From assembly GCA_958295835.1 (NCBI GenBank), contig OY282378.1:2559001-2623000 (forward strand): 64,000 nt of DNA, in the 5' to 3' direction. A program made the position numbers and the translations under genes. Numbering within the stretch: position 1 is the first letter of the stretch; every line of letters starts with the position of its first letter. Source of the stretch: an uncultured Gammaproteobacteria bacterium (GTDB taxonomy: Bacteria; Pseudomonadota; Gammaproteobacteria; HK1). This document shows positions 26,036 through 33,994 of this stretch, piece by piece. Under the pieces are notes generated by a model. It was not told the DNA's origin, made no database searches, and saw only the letters and a list, made by a program, of their open reading frames with translations.

Positions 26036-27034
26036 TCAGGGACCGTCGGCCCGGTCCCCTTCCGGTCCTGTCGATTCTTTCCCGAGTACCTTCAACGCCG
26101 ACAACGCCCTTTCCTTCGCCGGCGCTTCCTCCTGGATGCGCCGACTTTCCGACGCGCGTGTGCGATTGGGGAACCATACGCTTTGTTCCAGATGCCCGAA
26201 CAGATCGTGCTCCCTCGGCGTCCATCGTTCGCGGGTCCGTCGGACCGCTTGTGCGGCCAAGGGCATATCGCCTCCCTTCAGTTGCCCGCCGAACCGCCAC
26301 AGGTTTTTCAGACATTGTTCCGGAGACCATCCCAGACCCTCGCCCGGCCGGCAGACTCCATAGCACAGGACCGTCACGTTCCAGTCCGTCTCCATCTCGT
26401 CGTTTCCTTGCAGCACCGCCTGCCATGCCTCGTCAGGCGTGACCACGAACGGGGTCGGCGCGTCAGCGTAGCCCGTATGGTTTTCTGCCTTGCGCCGTAC
26501 AATCCATGCGTTCAGCTTTCCTTTGTCCACGGTTGCCATGTTCCCGGTGGCCACCACCCGACTTCCACTCAGCAGCGCCTGTGAGACGACCAGCGGATCT
26601 CCCCTCGGTGTGCCGGTATCCTCTTCATCGAAGGCCCCGGACAGGATGAGATCGAGTGACAGGTATCGCGCCGCATCGCCCTCCGGCTCCAGACGCCAGG
26701 GGCTGTCGTTCCGCGTCGCTTCCGTCCGTGCCCACCGTTCGAATACAGCCCATGTTCCTTTGGTGAGTTCCCTTGTCTCCGCTTCGCCTTGCGCTTTGAT
26801 CTGCGCCGTCGGTGTCGGGCCGAACCGCTGGGCGATTTCCCGCTCCACGAGTCGTTTCGCGAACCGCCCGGCTTGTACGTGGTATCGCCGGCAGGTCTCA
26901 CGCAGGGCTTCTGCCGGCACGACGACCCAGCTTCCTGCCGATTCCTGCGTGGCGCACAGGAATCGTCTTACGCCGTGCCGCATGAACAGGTTCGTATCGA
27001 GCGCGATGGGTCTTGTCCGTGCCTCTTCCGACAT
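26036..27034 (-). CDS. PIN-like domain protein (large, VapC-like nuclease candidate)
   Basis: Predicted metal-dependent ribonuclease of PIN-like fold. 332 residues from ATG 27034; VapC toxins are about 130, so this is a long relative. The first strand reads RPIALDTNLFMRHG with the catalytic Asp; a second acidic residue is in PAEALRE, and GDPLVVSQALL plus VVATGNMATVD fit the third and fourth positions. The C-terminal third (from about residue 215) is a separate domain containing GWSPEQCLKNLWRFGGQL and is not recognised. It lies 43 bp after a 58-aa gene in the same direction, the arrangement of antitoxin then toxin, and behind a retropepsin-like gene. Confidence 0.6.
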   Translation of the reverse strand: MSEEARTRPIALDTNLFMRHGVRRFLCATQESAGSWVVVPAEALRETCRRYHVQAGRFAKRLVEREIAQRFGPTPTAQIKAQGEAETRELTKGTWAVFERWARTEATRNDSPWRLEPEGDAARYLSLDLILSGAFDEEDTGTPRGDPLVVSQALLSGSRVVATGNMATVDKGKLNAWIVRRKAENHTGYADAPTPFVVTPDEAWQAVLQGNDEMETDWNVTVLCYGVCRPGEGLGWSPEQCLKNLWRFGGQLKGGDMPLAAQAVRRTRERWTPREHDLFGHLEQSVWFPNRTRASESRRIQEEAPAKERALSALKVLGKESTGPEGDRADGP

Positions 27035-27077
27035 CGCCTTGCCGCCTTCTGGTTCCGGGACGCTTCTCCGGCCCCGG

Positions 27078-27254
27078 CTACCCACCCGTATCGGGGTCCG
27101 CGTACCCGCTTGCGATGATTTCGCGCAGCTCGTCCGCGCGTTCGTCTTCCCCTTCCAACAGCAGGTCCTCGTATTCGATCCCGAGCTCGACGGGCGCCCA
27201 CCACAGCGGTGGCGTCTTTGACCGTGCGCTTTTCGCCTGTCCTTCCATCGTCAT
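27078..27254 (-). CDS. Small acidic protein upstream of PIN gene (antitoxin candidate)
   Basis: 58 residues: basic N-terminus (MTMEGQAKSARSKTPP), then PLWWAPVELGIEYEDLLLE and an acidic helix EGEDERADELREIIASGYADP. ATG 27254 or 27248 are both possible. It fits neatly between the protease stop (27301) and the PIN start (27034) on the same strand, and the size and acidic helix fit an antitoxin. No known DNA-binding motif is visible. Role is inferred only from size and position. Confidence 0.5.
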   Translation of the reverse strand: MTMEGQAKSARSKTPPLWWAPVELGIEYEDLLLEGEDERADELREIIASGYADPDTGG

Positions 27255-27300
27255 TCCTCGAACGGAACCCGCCCGATCCTTCTTGCGGGCCGAACAAGCA

Positions 27301-27720
27301 TTACTTCAAATTGAGCAGCGGATAGTCCGGCGACTCGGGACGCGGGGTCAGCGTGCGTTTCGTGCAGTCCGCGATCAAGTCCAGGGTGTCAAGGACGATC
27401 TGACCTATCAGCGGCTCGCTGAGCGGTGGTCCGACGACGCAATCGGTGCTCATGAAGCGGTTGCAGAGATGTATGGTCAGGGGACCGGCCACCGGTCGTT
27501 CCTCCTTTCGCTCGTCCGCATACGTCACGACCGTGGTCCGCCGGGTACGTACCCCGAGACGCTCGACGACGTTCTGGGGCAGAACCAGCATGACGGTTCC
27601 CGTATCGACGATCGCTTCGATGCTCGTACGGCGGATGTCGGATTCCCGGCCGTGTCCTCGCTCGAAAAGAGCTCGGTCTCCCGGATTCTCCAACTTGATG
27701 TCGACGGCGATTTCGCCCAT
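27301..27720 (-). CDS. Retropepsin-like (clan AA) aspartyl protease
   Basis: 139 residues. The active-site strand reads AIVDTGTVMLVLP, i.e. the D-T-G triad followed by hydrophobic residues, as in bacterial retropepsin-like single-domain proteases that act as dimers. Flap-like region and the second conserved hydrophobic-hydrophobic-Gly strand are seen in PLIGQIVLDTLDLIAD. Start ATG 27720 has GGGCGGGAA upstream. It is the first of three reverse-strand genes (protease, 58-aa protein, PIN protein). Substrate unknown; cutting of the adjacent small protein is conceivable but speculative. Confidence 0.75.
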   Translation of the reverse strand: MGEIAVDIKLENPGDRALFERGHGRESDIRRTSIEAIVDTGTVMLVLPQNVVERLGVRTRRTTVVTYADERKEERPVAGPLTIHLCNRFMSTDCVVGPPLSEPLIGQIVLDTLDLIADCTKRTLTPRPESPDYPLLNLK

Positions 27721-27789
27721 GTTCCCGCCCTCGGCCGCCTATGAAGCAACGCTGCCATGATAGCGCAGTACGTCTGCGGATCCGTCGGG

Positions 27790-27966
27790 CGACCGGCGAT
27801 ACGCGAACCGATGTCGTTCACTGCGCAGGTATGGCCGATGCCTGCCGCGCCGTCCGTGTCGCGCACCTGCACCACGACAAGACCGGAGAGGCTCATTTCA
27901 CCGTGCGTGGAATCCGACAGGACCGGCAGCGTAAGCGCTCCGGGAACGGCGCTAATGACGCGGATT
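27790..27966 (-). pseudogene. N-terminal scrap of an enolase-superfamily (mandelate racemase/MLE-like) gene
   Basis: The reverse strand reads IRVISAVPGALTLPVLSDSTHGEM then LSGLVVVQVRDTDGAAGIGHT in pieces, matching the capping-domain start of mandelate racemase / sugar-acid dehydratase relatives (LPVPLSDSxHG, VxVxTDDGxxGxG). Similarity stops at about 27790, after 55-60 codons, and no catalytic barrel follows. It is bounded by an IS66 scrap and by the protease promoter region. Confidence 0.6.
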
Positions 27967-28004
27967 GATGAAGGGGCCTTGGAAGCGAGTGTCGAGTCAG
28001 GGAG

Positions 28005-28125
28005 GCGGGGTCGAGCCGGGTCGGCAGCAGGGCTTCGACCTCGGCGAGAGACTGTGCCTTGGGCAGTTCGGTGAACACGTGGCGCAGGTAGGCGTAGGGT
28101 TCGAGTGCGTTGCCAGAAGACACTT
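28005..28125 (-). pseudogene. C-terminal scrap of an IS66-family transposase (TnpC)
   Basis: The reverse strand encodes NALEPYAYLRHVFTELPKAQ and SLAEVEALLPTRLDP, the conserved C-terminal end of IS66 TnpC (GLEPYAYLRxVLxELPxA...ALLPW). Nothing else of the element (TnpA, TnpB, catalytic DDE core) is present in the window. It shows that IS activity has eroded this part of the island. Confidence 0.75.
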
Positions 28126-28130
28126 GCTGA

Positions 28131-28166
28131 ATCGCGATCCCTGTCCAACCGATGGGGTCCACTTCT
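28131..28166. repeat. 36-bp direct repeat, copy 2
   Basis: Same orientation and 35/36 identical to 25906-25941. It lies between the IS66 scrap and the truncated ImmA/IrrE-like gene, whose open frame begins right after its TAG at 28166-28168. Both copies thus sit at gene breakpoints. Confidence 0.8.
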
Positions 28167-28231
28167 AGCGGTGGTGGACCCGGCACTTTCTCGCCGCGGG
28201 AGCGGACGGCGCCCAGCTTCCCAACGTCTCA

Positions 28232-29338
28232 TTGTTGCGCGCCGGCGATCGACTGTTCATCGAATGGACGCCAGCCAAGTTCGCGGGATCGCGTACTCCC
28301 CGGTTCATTTCCGAATCCGGCCAGGAGTCGGTTCGATGGGACGAGGGTGAGGCGGTGTTCGCGGAATTCGTCGCCTTCATGGCCGCATGGCTTCGGAGGG
28401 AAGATCTCGACAGCGTTTTTTCGTGGGCGAATCTGACGGATCCCCTACACGAGGCGGAAGCCGATTTCCATGAAAGGCTGCGGGCCTTCACGGGGATCGA
28501 CGCAGACGTGCTTCGTGGCTGGACGGCAGCGACGACCGACGCCGATCTGCGTCGGAACCTCGGTATCCCCGAAGGCTCCGACGATCCAAGTGAAAGCGTC
28601 GTTACTCAGGTCATGCGAGACCTCCCCCCAACGGTACCTGAATCCGTGCGCCGCGAAGTCTGGCGGCTCGACGCGCGAACCCGGAGAGTGACGAACTTCG
28701 TCGAGGAGTTGAGGACGGTGGCGCGCGACGCGGCGACGGCCGGCACCGGCCCCGAGGAGTCGGGACGGCTTGCCGCTCAGGAGGTTCGCGGCTGTCTCGG
28801 CTTGAACGGACAGCCTGTCCGGGACATGAATGAACGGATGCAGGAGCTTGGGATCGAAGTCGTTCACTCGGGCGTCGATTGCTCGCAGGAAAGAATGCTG
28901 ACCGGATCCCGCAGAGGAGCCGGTGCGGCCGCCGTCATCAACCGGACCCCGCGCACCGCGACACCGTGGGGCAGGCGATTCGAGCTGGCCCGCGCACTGG
29001 GTCACCTGCTCATGGATTCCTATCGAGCGGATGCCCTCGGCGCGGCGTCGACGACGTTCGCGCAACCGTGGGCGAGAAGGTGCTCCGGTGCATTCGCCGT
29101 AGAATTCCTGCTTCCCAGCGAACATCTGTTCGAACAGTGCGGGGAGCTCGATTCAGGCACGAATCGCGACGTGTTTCTATCGTTACTGAACGACTACGGC
29201 ATCGGCGCGCGGACCGCGGCCTTTCAGCTCTGGAATCTCGGGCTGCTTTCAAACCATCGGGCGCGAGACGAATTGATCGACGACTTCTCCACCTCAACGG
29301 ATTCGAGAACACGACTTCCTGATGGAACTGAAACCTGA
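28232..29338 (+). CDS. ImmA/IrrE-like protein, 5'-truncated and with degenerate HExxH
   Basis: The C-terminal half (about residues 195-345) follows COG2856: GRRFELARALGHLLMD, then CSGAFAVEFLLPSEHL. The zinc motif HELGH of active members is RALGH here, so two of the three key residues are lost and peptidase activity is unlikely. The open frame actually starts at 28169, directly after the 36-bp repeat, and the upstream residues (WWTRHFLAAGADGAQLPNV) look like coding sequence, so the true 5' end has been cut off; TTG 28232 is only the first start-like codon. The N-terminal half is not recognised. COG2856 proteins usually act with HTH regulators or toxins; none is adjacent. Confidence 0.6.
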   Translation: MLRAGDRLFIEWTPAKFAGSRTPRFISESGQESVRWDEGEAVFAEFVAFMAAWLRREDLDSVFSWANLTDPLHEAEADFHERLRAFTGIDADVLRGWTAATTDADLRRNLGIPEGSDDPSESVVTQVMRDLPPTVPESVRREVWRLDARTRRVTNFVEELRTVARDAATAGTGPEESGRLAAQEVRGCLGLNGQPVRDMNERMQELGIEVVHSGVDCSQERMLTGSRRGAGAAAVINRTPRTATPWGRRFELARALGHLLMDSYRADALGAASTTFAQPWARRCSGAFAVEFLLPSEHLFEQCGELDSGTNRDVFLSLLNDYGIGARTAAFQLWNLGLLSNHRARDELIDDFSTSTDSRTRLPDGTET

Positions 29339-29451
29339 TTATTTCTTCAATGAAATTAGAATAATAGTGGAGTTTACGGTCCGGACTGGCGGGATGACGC
29401 CTATACGGGTCCGCGAAACCGGGTCAACTCCACCTTCGGTCCGCGGAGGGC

Positions 29452-30495
29452 TCAAGGCAGGATCTTCGCCGCCCGATACTCGCCGATCAGCGCGAGCAGC
29501 CGCGCCTCGCTGTCCGCCCAATCGTGAAAGCCGAAGCTCCGCGTCTTGGCGGTGCTCAGGATCTCGTCCCAGGTCCGTTCGAGGGTGGCGTCGAGGTAGC
29601 CCCAGTTCGCGACCTCCGACAGGGATCGCGGCGCGAGACCGTACCGTTCGCGGACCCGCTCCCAGACCGCCTCCCGGCCCTGCATCGCTGCCGCGAGGCG
29701 CAACGGCCGCACGCTCCCGCAGGCCATGTCGAACGCCTCGGCGATGCGCGGCCACAGGCGGCACCACCGGAAGACGTCGCCGTTGGTCACGTTGAACGCC
29801 TCATTCGCGCACTCGGGCTCGGTGGCCATCCAGGCCGCCGCCTGCGCCAGCAGCTCGATCGAGGTCACCTGGGTCAGGCTGCGGTACGCGCCCTCCGGCC
29901 CCGGGAAGTCGAGCGCGCAGCCCATCTCGCGGCAGATCGCCGCATAGGCCCCGAGCGACGAGACGAGGTTGCGGGCGATGGCCGGAGAGAAGTGCAGCAG
30001 GGTGTTCGGCCGCGATGCCGACCAGGTCCAGGGCTGGCCCTCGGAGCGCCGCCGCAGCAAGTCCTCCTGGTCGTAGTTGAAGTTCTCGATCGGCGCGCGC
30101 GGATCATCCTCGCGGGCCGGCGTGGGAAACGGTCCCACGTGCACCCCGTAGACCTTGCCGCCCTGCACGAGGTGCACGTGCCGGAGCGGACCGCGCTCCG
30201 CCGCGCTCAGCACGTTGTCGAGCAGGGCGAGGTTCGTTGCGGCGTCTTCGAGGGTTTGCTCCCGATGGGTCGCACGGGCGCAGTAGAACAGGTGCGTTGC
30301 GTCCTCGTGCCCGTCGAGCGCCCGCCGGTACTGCTCGGCGTCCGCAAGATCCATCCGGACGTATTCGACTCCGGCGATTGGACGCTCCGGCGGATTGCGC
30401 GAAAGGCCCACCACCGTCCGTTCAACGGACGATGCAAGCTCGCGCGCGATCGCGCTACCGACTGCTCCGGTGACGCCGGCGATGATCGCCTTCAT
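29452..30495 (-). CDS. SDR-family NAD(P)-dependent oxidoreductase, PRISE-like
   Basis: Atypical short-chain dehydrogenase/reductase similar to progesterone 5-beta-reductase/iridoid synthase (PRISE) enzymes, which reduce enone double bonds with NADPH. 347 residues from ATG 30495. The Rossmann start is KAIIAGVTGAVGSAIA (GxxGxxG), followed by GLSRNPP and MDLAD. The catalytic region has FNYDQEDLL, containing the NYxxE-type tyrosine of this subfamily, and VNGDVFRW-like VTNGDVFRWCRLWP and NWGYLDATLERTWDEI near the C-terminus are PRISE hallmarks. Substrate unknown. It stands at the island edge, facing the truncated ImmA/IrrE-like gene. Confidence 0.85.
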   Translation of the reverse strand: MKAIIAGVTGAVGSAIARELASSVERTVVGLSRNPPERPIAGVEYVRMDLADAEQYRRALDGHEDATHLFYCARATHREQTLEDAATNLALLDNVLSAAERGPLRHVHLVQGGKVYGVHVGPFPTPAREDDPRAPIENFNYDQEDLLRRRSEGQPWTWSASRPNTLLHFSPAIARNLVSSLGAYAAICREMGCALDFPGPEGAYRSLTQVTSIELLAQAAAWMATEPECANEAFNVTNGDVFRWCRLWPRIAEAFDMACGSVRPLRLAAAMQGREAVWERVRERYGLAPRSLSEVANWGYLDATLERTWDEILSTAKTRSFGFHDWADSEARLLALIGEYRAAKILP

Positions 30496-30569
30496 TGCCA
30501 CGGATCTCTCACGTGGTGCCGCAACATCCCGCTCCGCCATGATGCGTCCAAGTCAGGGCGCGCCGTGTG

Positions 30570-32564
30570 TCACCCGATCCCCAGCTCGCGCTTGCGCACC
30601 GCCGCCCACTCGGTGATGAGGCGGTCCGCGGTCAGGCCGATGAAGGCGACGCAGAGGCCGACCACCAGCCCCTTCCCCGCGTCGTTGAACGTCAGCGCGC
30701 GGAAGATCTCCTGGCCGAGGTCCCGCGTGCCGATGAACGCGGCGATGATCACCATGAACAGCGCGAACATGATGGTCTGGTTGACCCCCAGCATGATCTC
30801 CGGAAACGCGAGCGGCATGCGGACCTTCCACAGGATCTGCCGGGGCGTGCACCCCGACGTGGTCGCGGCCTCGATGATGTGGTGGGGGACCGACCGCAGC
30901 CCGATCGTCGTGTAGCGAATCGCCGGAATGGACGCATAGATCACGATCGCGGAGATGGCGGCGACGTCGCCGACCTTGAACAGCATGATCACCGGGATCA
31001 GGTAGATGAACGAGGGAAAGGTCTGGAAGGTGTCGCACAGGAGCTGGACCAGCTTCGCACGCCATTCGTGCTTCGATGCCCAGATCCCCAGCGGCAGTCC
31101 GACCCCGGCACATACGAGCACCGCGAACGACACCATGTAGGCGGTGATCTGGGAGCGGGCCCAGAAACCCGACAGCATCACGAAGGCGAAGAAGCCGAGC
31201 ACCGGCAATGCGATGCGGGCGCGTCCGAGACGCCAGCCGATGCTTCCCACCAGCACCGCGACCGCGAGCCACGGCACCGCCTGGTAGCCGGTGCGCATCG
31301 GGATCAGCACGTTCAGCAGCAGCGCGTCGCGAAAGAAGTTCAGCGGGTCGAACAGGCTCACCGTCACCCAGTCCACGATGCGGTCCCAGAAGGGCGCGGT
31401 GGTCAGGGTCAGCTCCCGGGGAAGCACGCTCGCGTACGGGGTGATGAAGCTCGCGAGCGCGGTGACCGCCACCACTGCCGCCGCGGAGCCGAGAAACGGA
31501 TGCGCCCGCCACCATGCGCCCTCGCGCAGATGCTCGGGCTCCTTCGCGGCCAGCGCCTGGCTCAGGCGGTCGAGGGTGACGGCCATGAACACGATCGCCA
31601 CGCCGATCTCCAGCGCCTGGCCGATGCGCAGCGACTGGAGCCGGAAGAGGAGGTCGTGGCCGAGCCCCTTGGCGCCGATGAACGACGCGATCACCACCAT
31701 CGCGAGGCACTGCATGATGACTTGGTTGACCCCCACCATGATGGTGGGGCGGGCGGCGGGGATCTCGACCTTGCGCAGCATCTGGAGCCGGGTGCAGCCT
31801 GCCATCAGTCCGGCTTCGACGATCTCCGGGGAGACGCCGCGCAGCCCCAGAATGGTCAGGCGCGCCATCGGCGGCATCGCGAACAGGATGGTCGCGATGG
31901 TCCCCGCCTTGTGGCTGACCCCGATGAACACCGCCACCGGGATCAGGTAGGAGAAGTGGGGGAGCGACTGCATCACGTTCAGAAGCGGCCACAGGATGCG
32001 CTCGAACCCGCGCCACTTGACCGCGAGGATGCCGAGCCCGAGCCCGATCGCGCCCGCCACCGGCGCCGCCACCAGCACCGCCGAGAGGGTGATCATCGAG
32101 AGCTTCCACTTGCCGAACAGCGCGAGGTAGAGCACGCATCCGCCGGCGAGCAGGGACAGCCGCCATCCGCGCAGGTACCAGCCCCATACCGCGGCGAGCC
32201 CCACGATCATCGTCCACGGCAGCGACGGCACGGCGCCGTCGGCGAAACCGGAGATCAGGACCCCTTCCAGGAGGTCGAGCGGCCACTCGATCCAGCCCGC
32301 CACCGCTCGTGTCCCGTCCCGGAACGTGAAGTCGGCGACGAGCGGGGTCTTGCGCAGGAATTCGACCACCGCGTTGATCCATTCGATGAACGGTACCCGC
32401 CAGGACTCGGGCGGGGTGACCGTCCAGCCCGGAAGCGCGTCGCGCAGCACGATGAGCAGCGCGCACGGTCCAAGCAGCAGGGCGGCGGTCAGCCAGGCGC
32501 GGCGCAAGGACCCCTCCGCGTGAGCCGGGCCGGCTGGAGCCGCGATCGGAGCTGTCTCGCTCAC
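30570..32564 (-). CDS. Choline/glycine betaine-type ABC transporter permease, duplicated (two permease domains)
   Basis: Membrane subunit of a compatible-solute importer. 664 residues from GTG 32564, which overlaps the ATPase stop by 4 nt (GTGA). It has two complete BPD_transp_1 permease modules, each with its own coupling loop: EIVEAGLMAGCTRLQMLRKVEIP in the first half and HIIEAATTSGCTPRQILWKVRMP in the second, followed by parallel segments IMVGVNQVIMQ and IMLGVNQTIMF. ProW and OpuAB have one such module in about 300-350 residues, so this is a tandem fusion that could act without a partner. It is the last gene of its reverse-strand unit. Confidence 0.88.
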   Translation of the reverse strand: MSETAPIAAPAGPAHAEGSLRRAWLTAALLLGPCALLIVLRDALPGWTVTPPESWRVPFIEWINAVVEFLRKTPLVADFTFRDGTRAVAGWIEWPLDLLEGVLISGFADGAVPSLPWTMIVGLAAVWGWYLRGWRLSLLAGGCVLYLALFGKWKLSMITLSAVLVAAPVAGAIGLGLGILAVKWRGFERILWPLLNVMQSLPHFSYLIPVAVFIGVSHKAGTIATILFAMPPMARLTILGLRGVSPEIVEAGLMAGCTRLQMLRKVEIPAARPTIMVGVNQVIMQCLAMVVIASFIGAKGLGHDLLFRLQSLRIGQALEIGVAIVFMAVTLDRLSQALAAKEPEHLREGAWWRAHPFLGSAAAVVAVTALASFITPYASVLPRELTLTTAPFWDRIVDWVTVSLFDPLNFFRDALLLNVLIPMRTGYQAVPWLAVAVLVGSIGWRLGRARIALPVLGFFAFVMLSGFWARSQITAYMVSFAVLVCAGVGLPLGIWASKHEWRAKLVQLLCDTFQTFPSFIYLIPVIMLFKVGDVAAISAIVIYASIPAIRYTTIGLRSVPHHIIEAATTSGCTPRQILWKVRMPLAFPEIMLGVNQTIMFALFMVIIAAFIGTRDLGQEIFRALTFNDAGKGLVVGLCVAFIGLTADRLITEWAAVRKRELGIG

Positions 32565-33589
32565 TCCCGCCCGCTCCGGTCCTCGAACAGCGCATCGACC
32601 ACGTCGGCTCGCGAGATCGCGCCTTGCGTCACGCCGTTCTCGTCCACGACGCGCAACGGCGCCTCGGCGCGCAGGACCCGGCGGGCGACATCGTGGATCG
32701 GGGCGTTCGCCTCCACCGGCGCGGCGCCGGCGTCCGGCACGGCGCCGGCGGCCATGACGTCCGCCACCGTCAGCAGCCGGTCGCGCGGCACCTCGCGGGT
32801 GAACTCGGCCACGTAGTCGTTCGCGGGGCGGGTGACGAGCTCGGCCGCGGCGCCGATCTGCACGATCACCCCCTCGTTCATGATCGCGATCCGGTCCGCG
32901 AGACGGATCGCTTCGTCGAAATCGTGGGTGATGAACACGATGGTCTTGTGGAGAAGGTTCTGGAGGCGCAGGAACTCGTCCTGCATCTCGCGGCGGATCA
33001 GCGGGTCGAGGGCGGAGAAGGGCTCGTCGAGGAACCACACGTCGGGCTCGACCGCGAGCGAGCGGGCGATCCCGACCCGTTGCTGCTGCCCGCCGGAGAG
33101 CTCGCGCGGATAGTAGCTCTCCCGGCCCTTCAATCCGACGAGCTCGATGACTTCCATCGCCCGGCGCAGCCGGTCCGCCCTGGCGACGCCCTGCACTTCG
33201 AGCGGGAAGGCGACGTTGTGCAGCACGGTGCGGTGCGGCAGCAGGGCGAAGTGCTGGAACACCATGCCCATCTTGTGGCGCCGCAGCTCGATCATCTCCT
33301 TCGGCGTCGCCTTCAGGAGGTCGCGCCCGTCGAACAGGATCTCGCCGCCGGTGGGCTCGATGAGCCGGGAGAGGCAGCGCACGAGTGTGGACTTTCCCGA
33401 GCCGCTCAGACCCATGATGACGAGGATCTCGCCGGGGAACACGTCGAGGGTGGCGTCCCTCACCGCCGGGATGTAGCCGCTCCCGGCGAATGCGTCCAGG
33501 TCGGGGGCGCCGCCGTGCGCGTGGAAGAACCTCTCCGGGTGCGGGCCGAAGATCTTCCACACCCCCCGACAGGAAATTTTCGGCTCCAT
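32561..33589 (-). CDS. Glycine betaine/proline-type ABC transporter ATP-binding protein with CBS domains
   Basis: ProV/OpuAA-like ATPase that energises osmoprotectant uptake. 342 residues from ATG 33589, preceded by a strong GGGAGGAAGGG ribosome site. Walker A is GLSGSGKST, the Q-loop VFQHFALLPHRTV, signature LSGGQQQRVGIAR, Walker B VWFLDEPFSALDP. A long insertion between the first strands (PHPERFFHAHGG) and C-terminal CBS-type repeat (from about residue 270; VVDENGVTQGAISR) are features of the betaine/choline group and may sense ionic strength. It is divergent from the binding-protein gene. Confidence 0.92.
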   Translation of the reverse strand: MEPKISCRGVWKIFGPHPERFFHAHGGAPDLDAFAGSGYIPAVRDATLDVFPGEILVIMGLSGSGKSTLVRCLSRLIEPTGGEILFDGRDLLKATPKEMIELRRHKMGMVFQHFALLPHRTVLHNVAFPLEVQGVARADRLRRAMEVIELVGLKGRESYYPRELSGGQQQRVGIARSLAVEPDVWFLDEPFSALDPLIRREMQDEFLRLQNLLHKTIVFITHDFDEAIRLADRIAIMNEGVIVQIGAAAELVTRPANDYVAEFTREVPRDRLLTVADVMAAGAVPDAGAAPVEANAPIHDVARRVLRAEAPLRVVDENGVTQGAISRADVVDALFEDRSGRE

Positions 33590-33994
33590 CCCTTCCTCCC
33601 TACGATGTGGGCGCCGGGCGTGGCCACCGGCCGCATCGCCGCGGGCGACCGGGCCTCGGCGCGCCTGCCTCGGACCGGGTCCGAGGGCGAAGCTATCACG
33701 TCGCACCGGCAATCGTGCGCCCTGCGGTAGCCGACAAGCCTGGCGCCAGCCTCCTTCATGGTTCGAAATTGGTCCGTTTCAACCTCTATAACTGCGAGAA
33801 TCCGGCCAATATGTATCCAAACCGCCCCTCGACTGTTGACATTGTTCATTTTTGGTCTAGTCTATGCGCGGCTCCGGTCCGGCACAAGGACGGGAGCCGA
33901 CTTCAGGATGTTCCCGGATGGTCGCCGGGAAACGCATAGCCGACCGCCGAGGAACACGACAGCCGAAACATACAACGGGAGGAGAAGTTTCCAC
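33590..33994. promoter_or_regulatory. Divergent regulatory region of the choline/betaine transporter
   Basis: This 405-bp AT-rich gap separates the ATPase-permease unit (reverse) from the binding-protein gene (forward). For the forward gene a good sigma-70 candidate is TTGACA at 33836-33841, a 16-bp T-rich spacer, and TAGTCT at 33858-33863, about 130 bp before the start. Overlapping open frames are not convincing. Osmotic or choline-dependent control would be expected from the family; no operator is identified. Confidence 0.55.
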
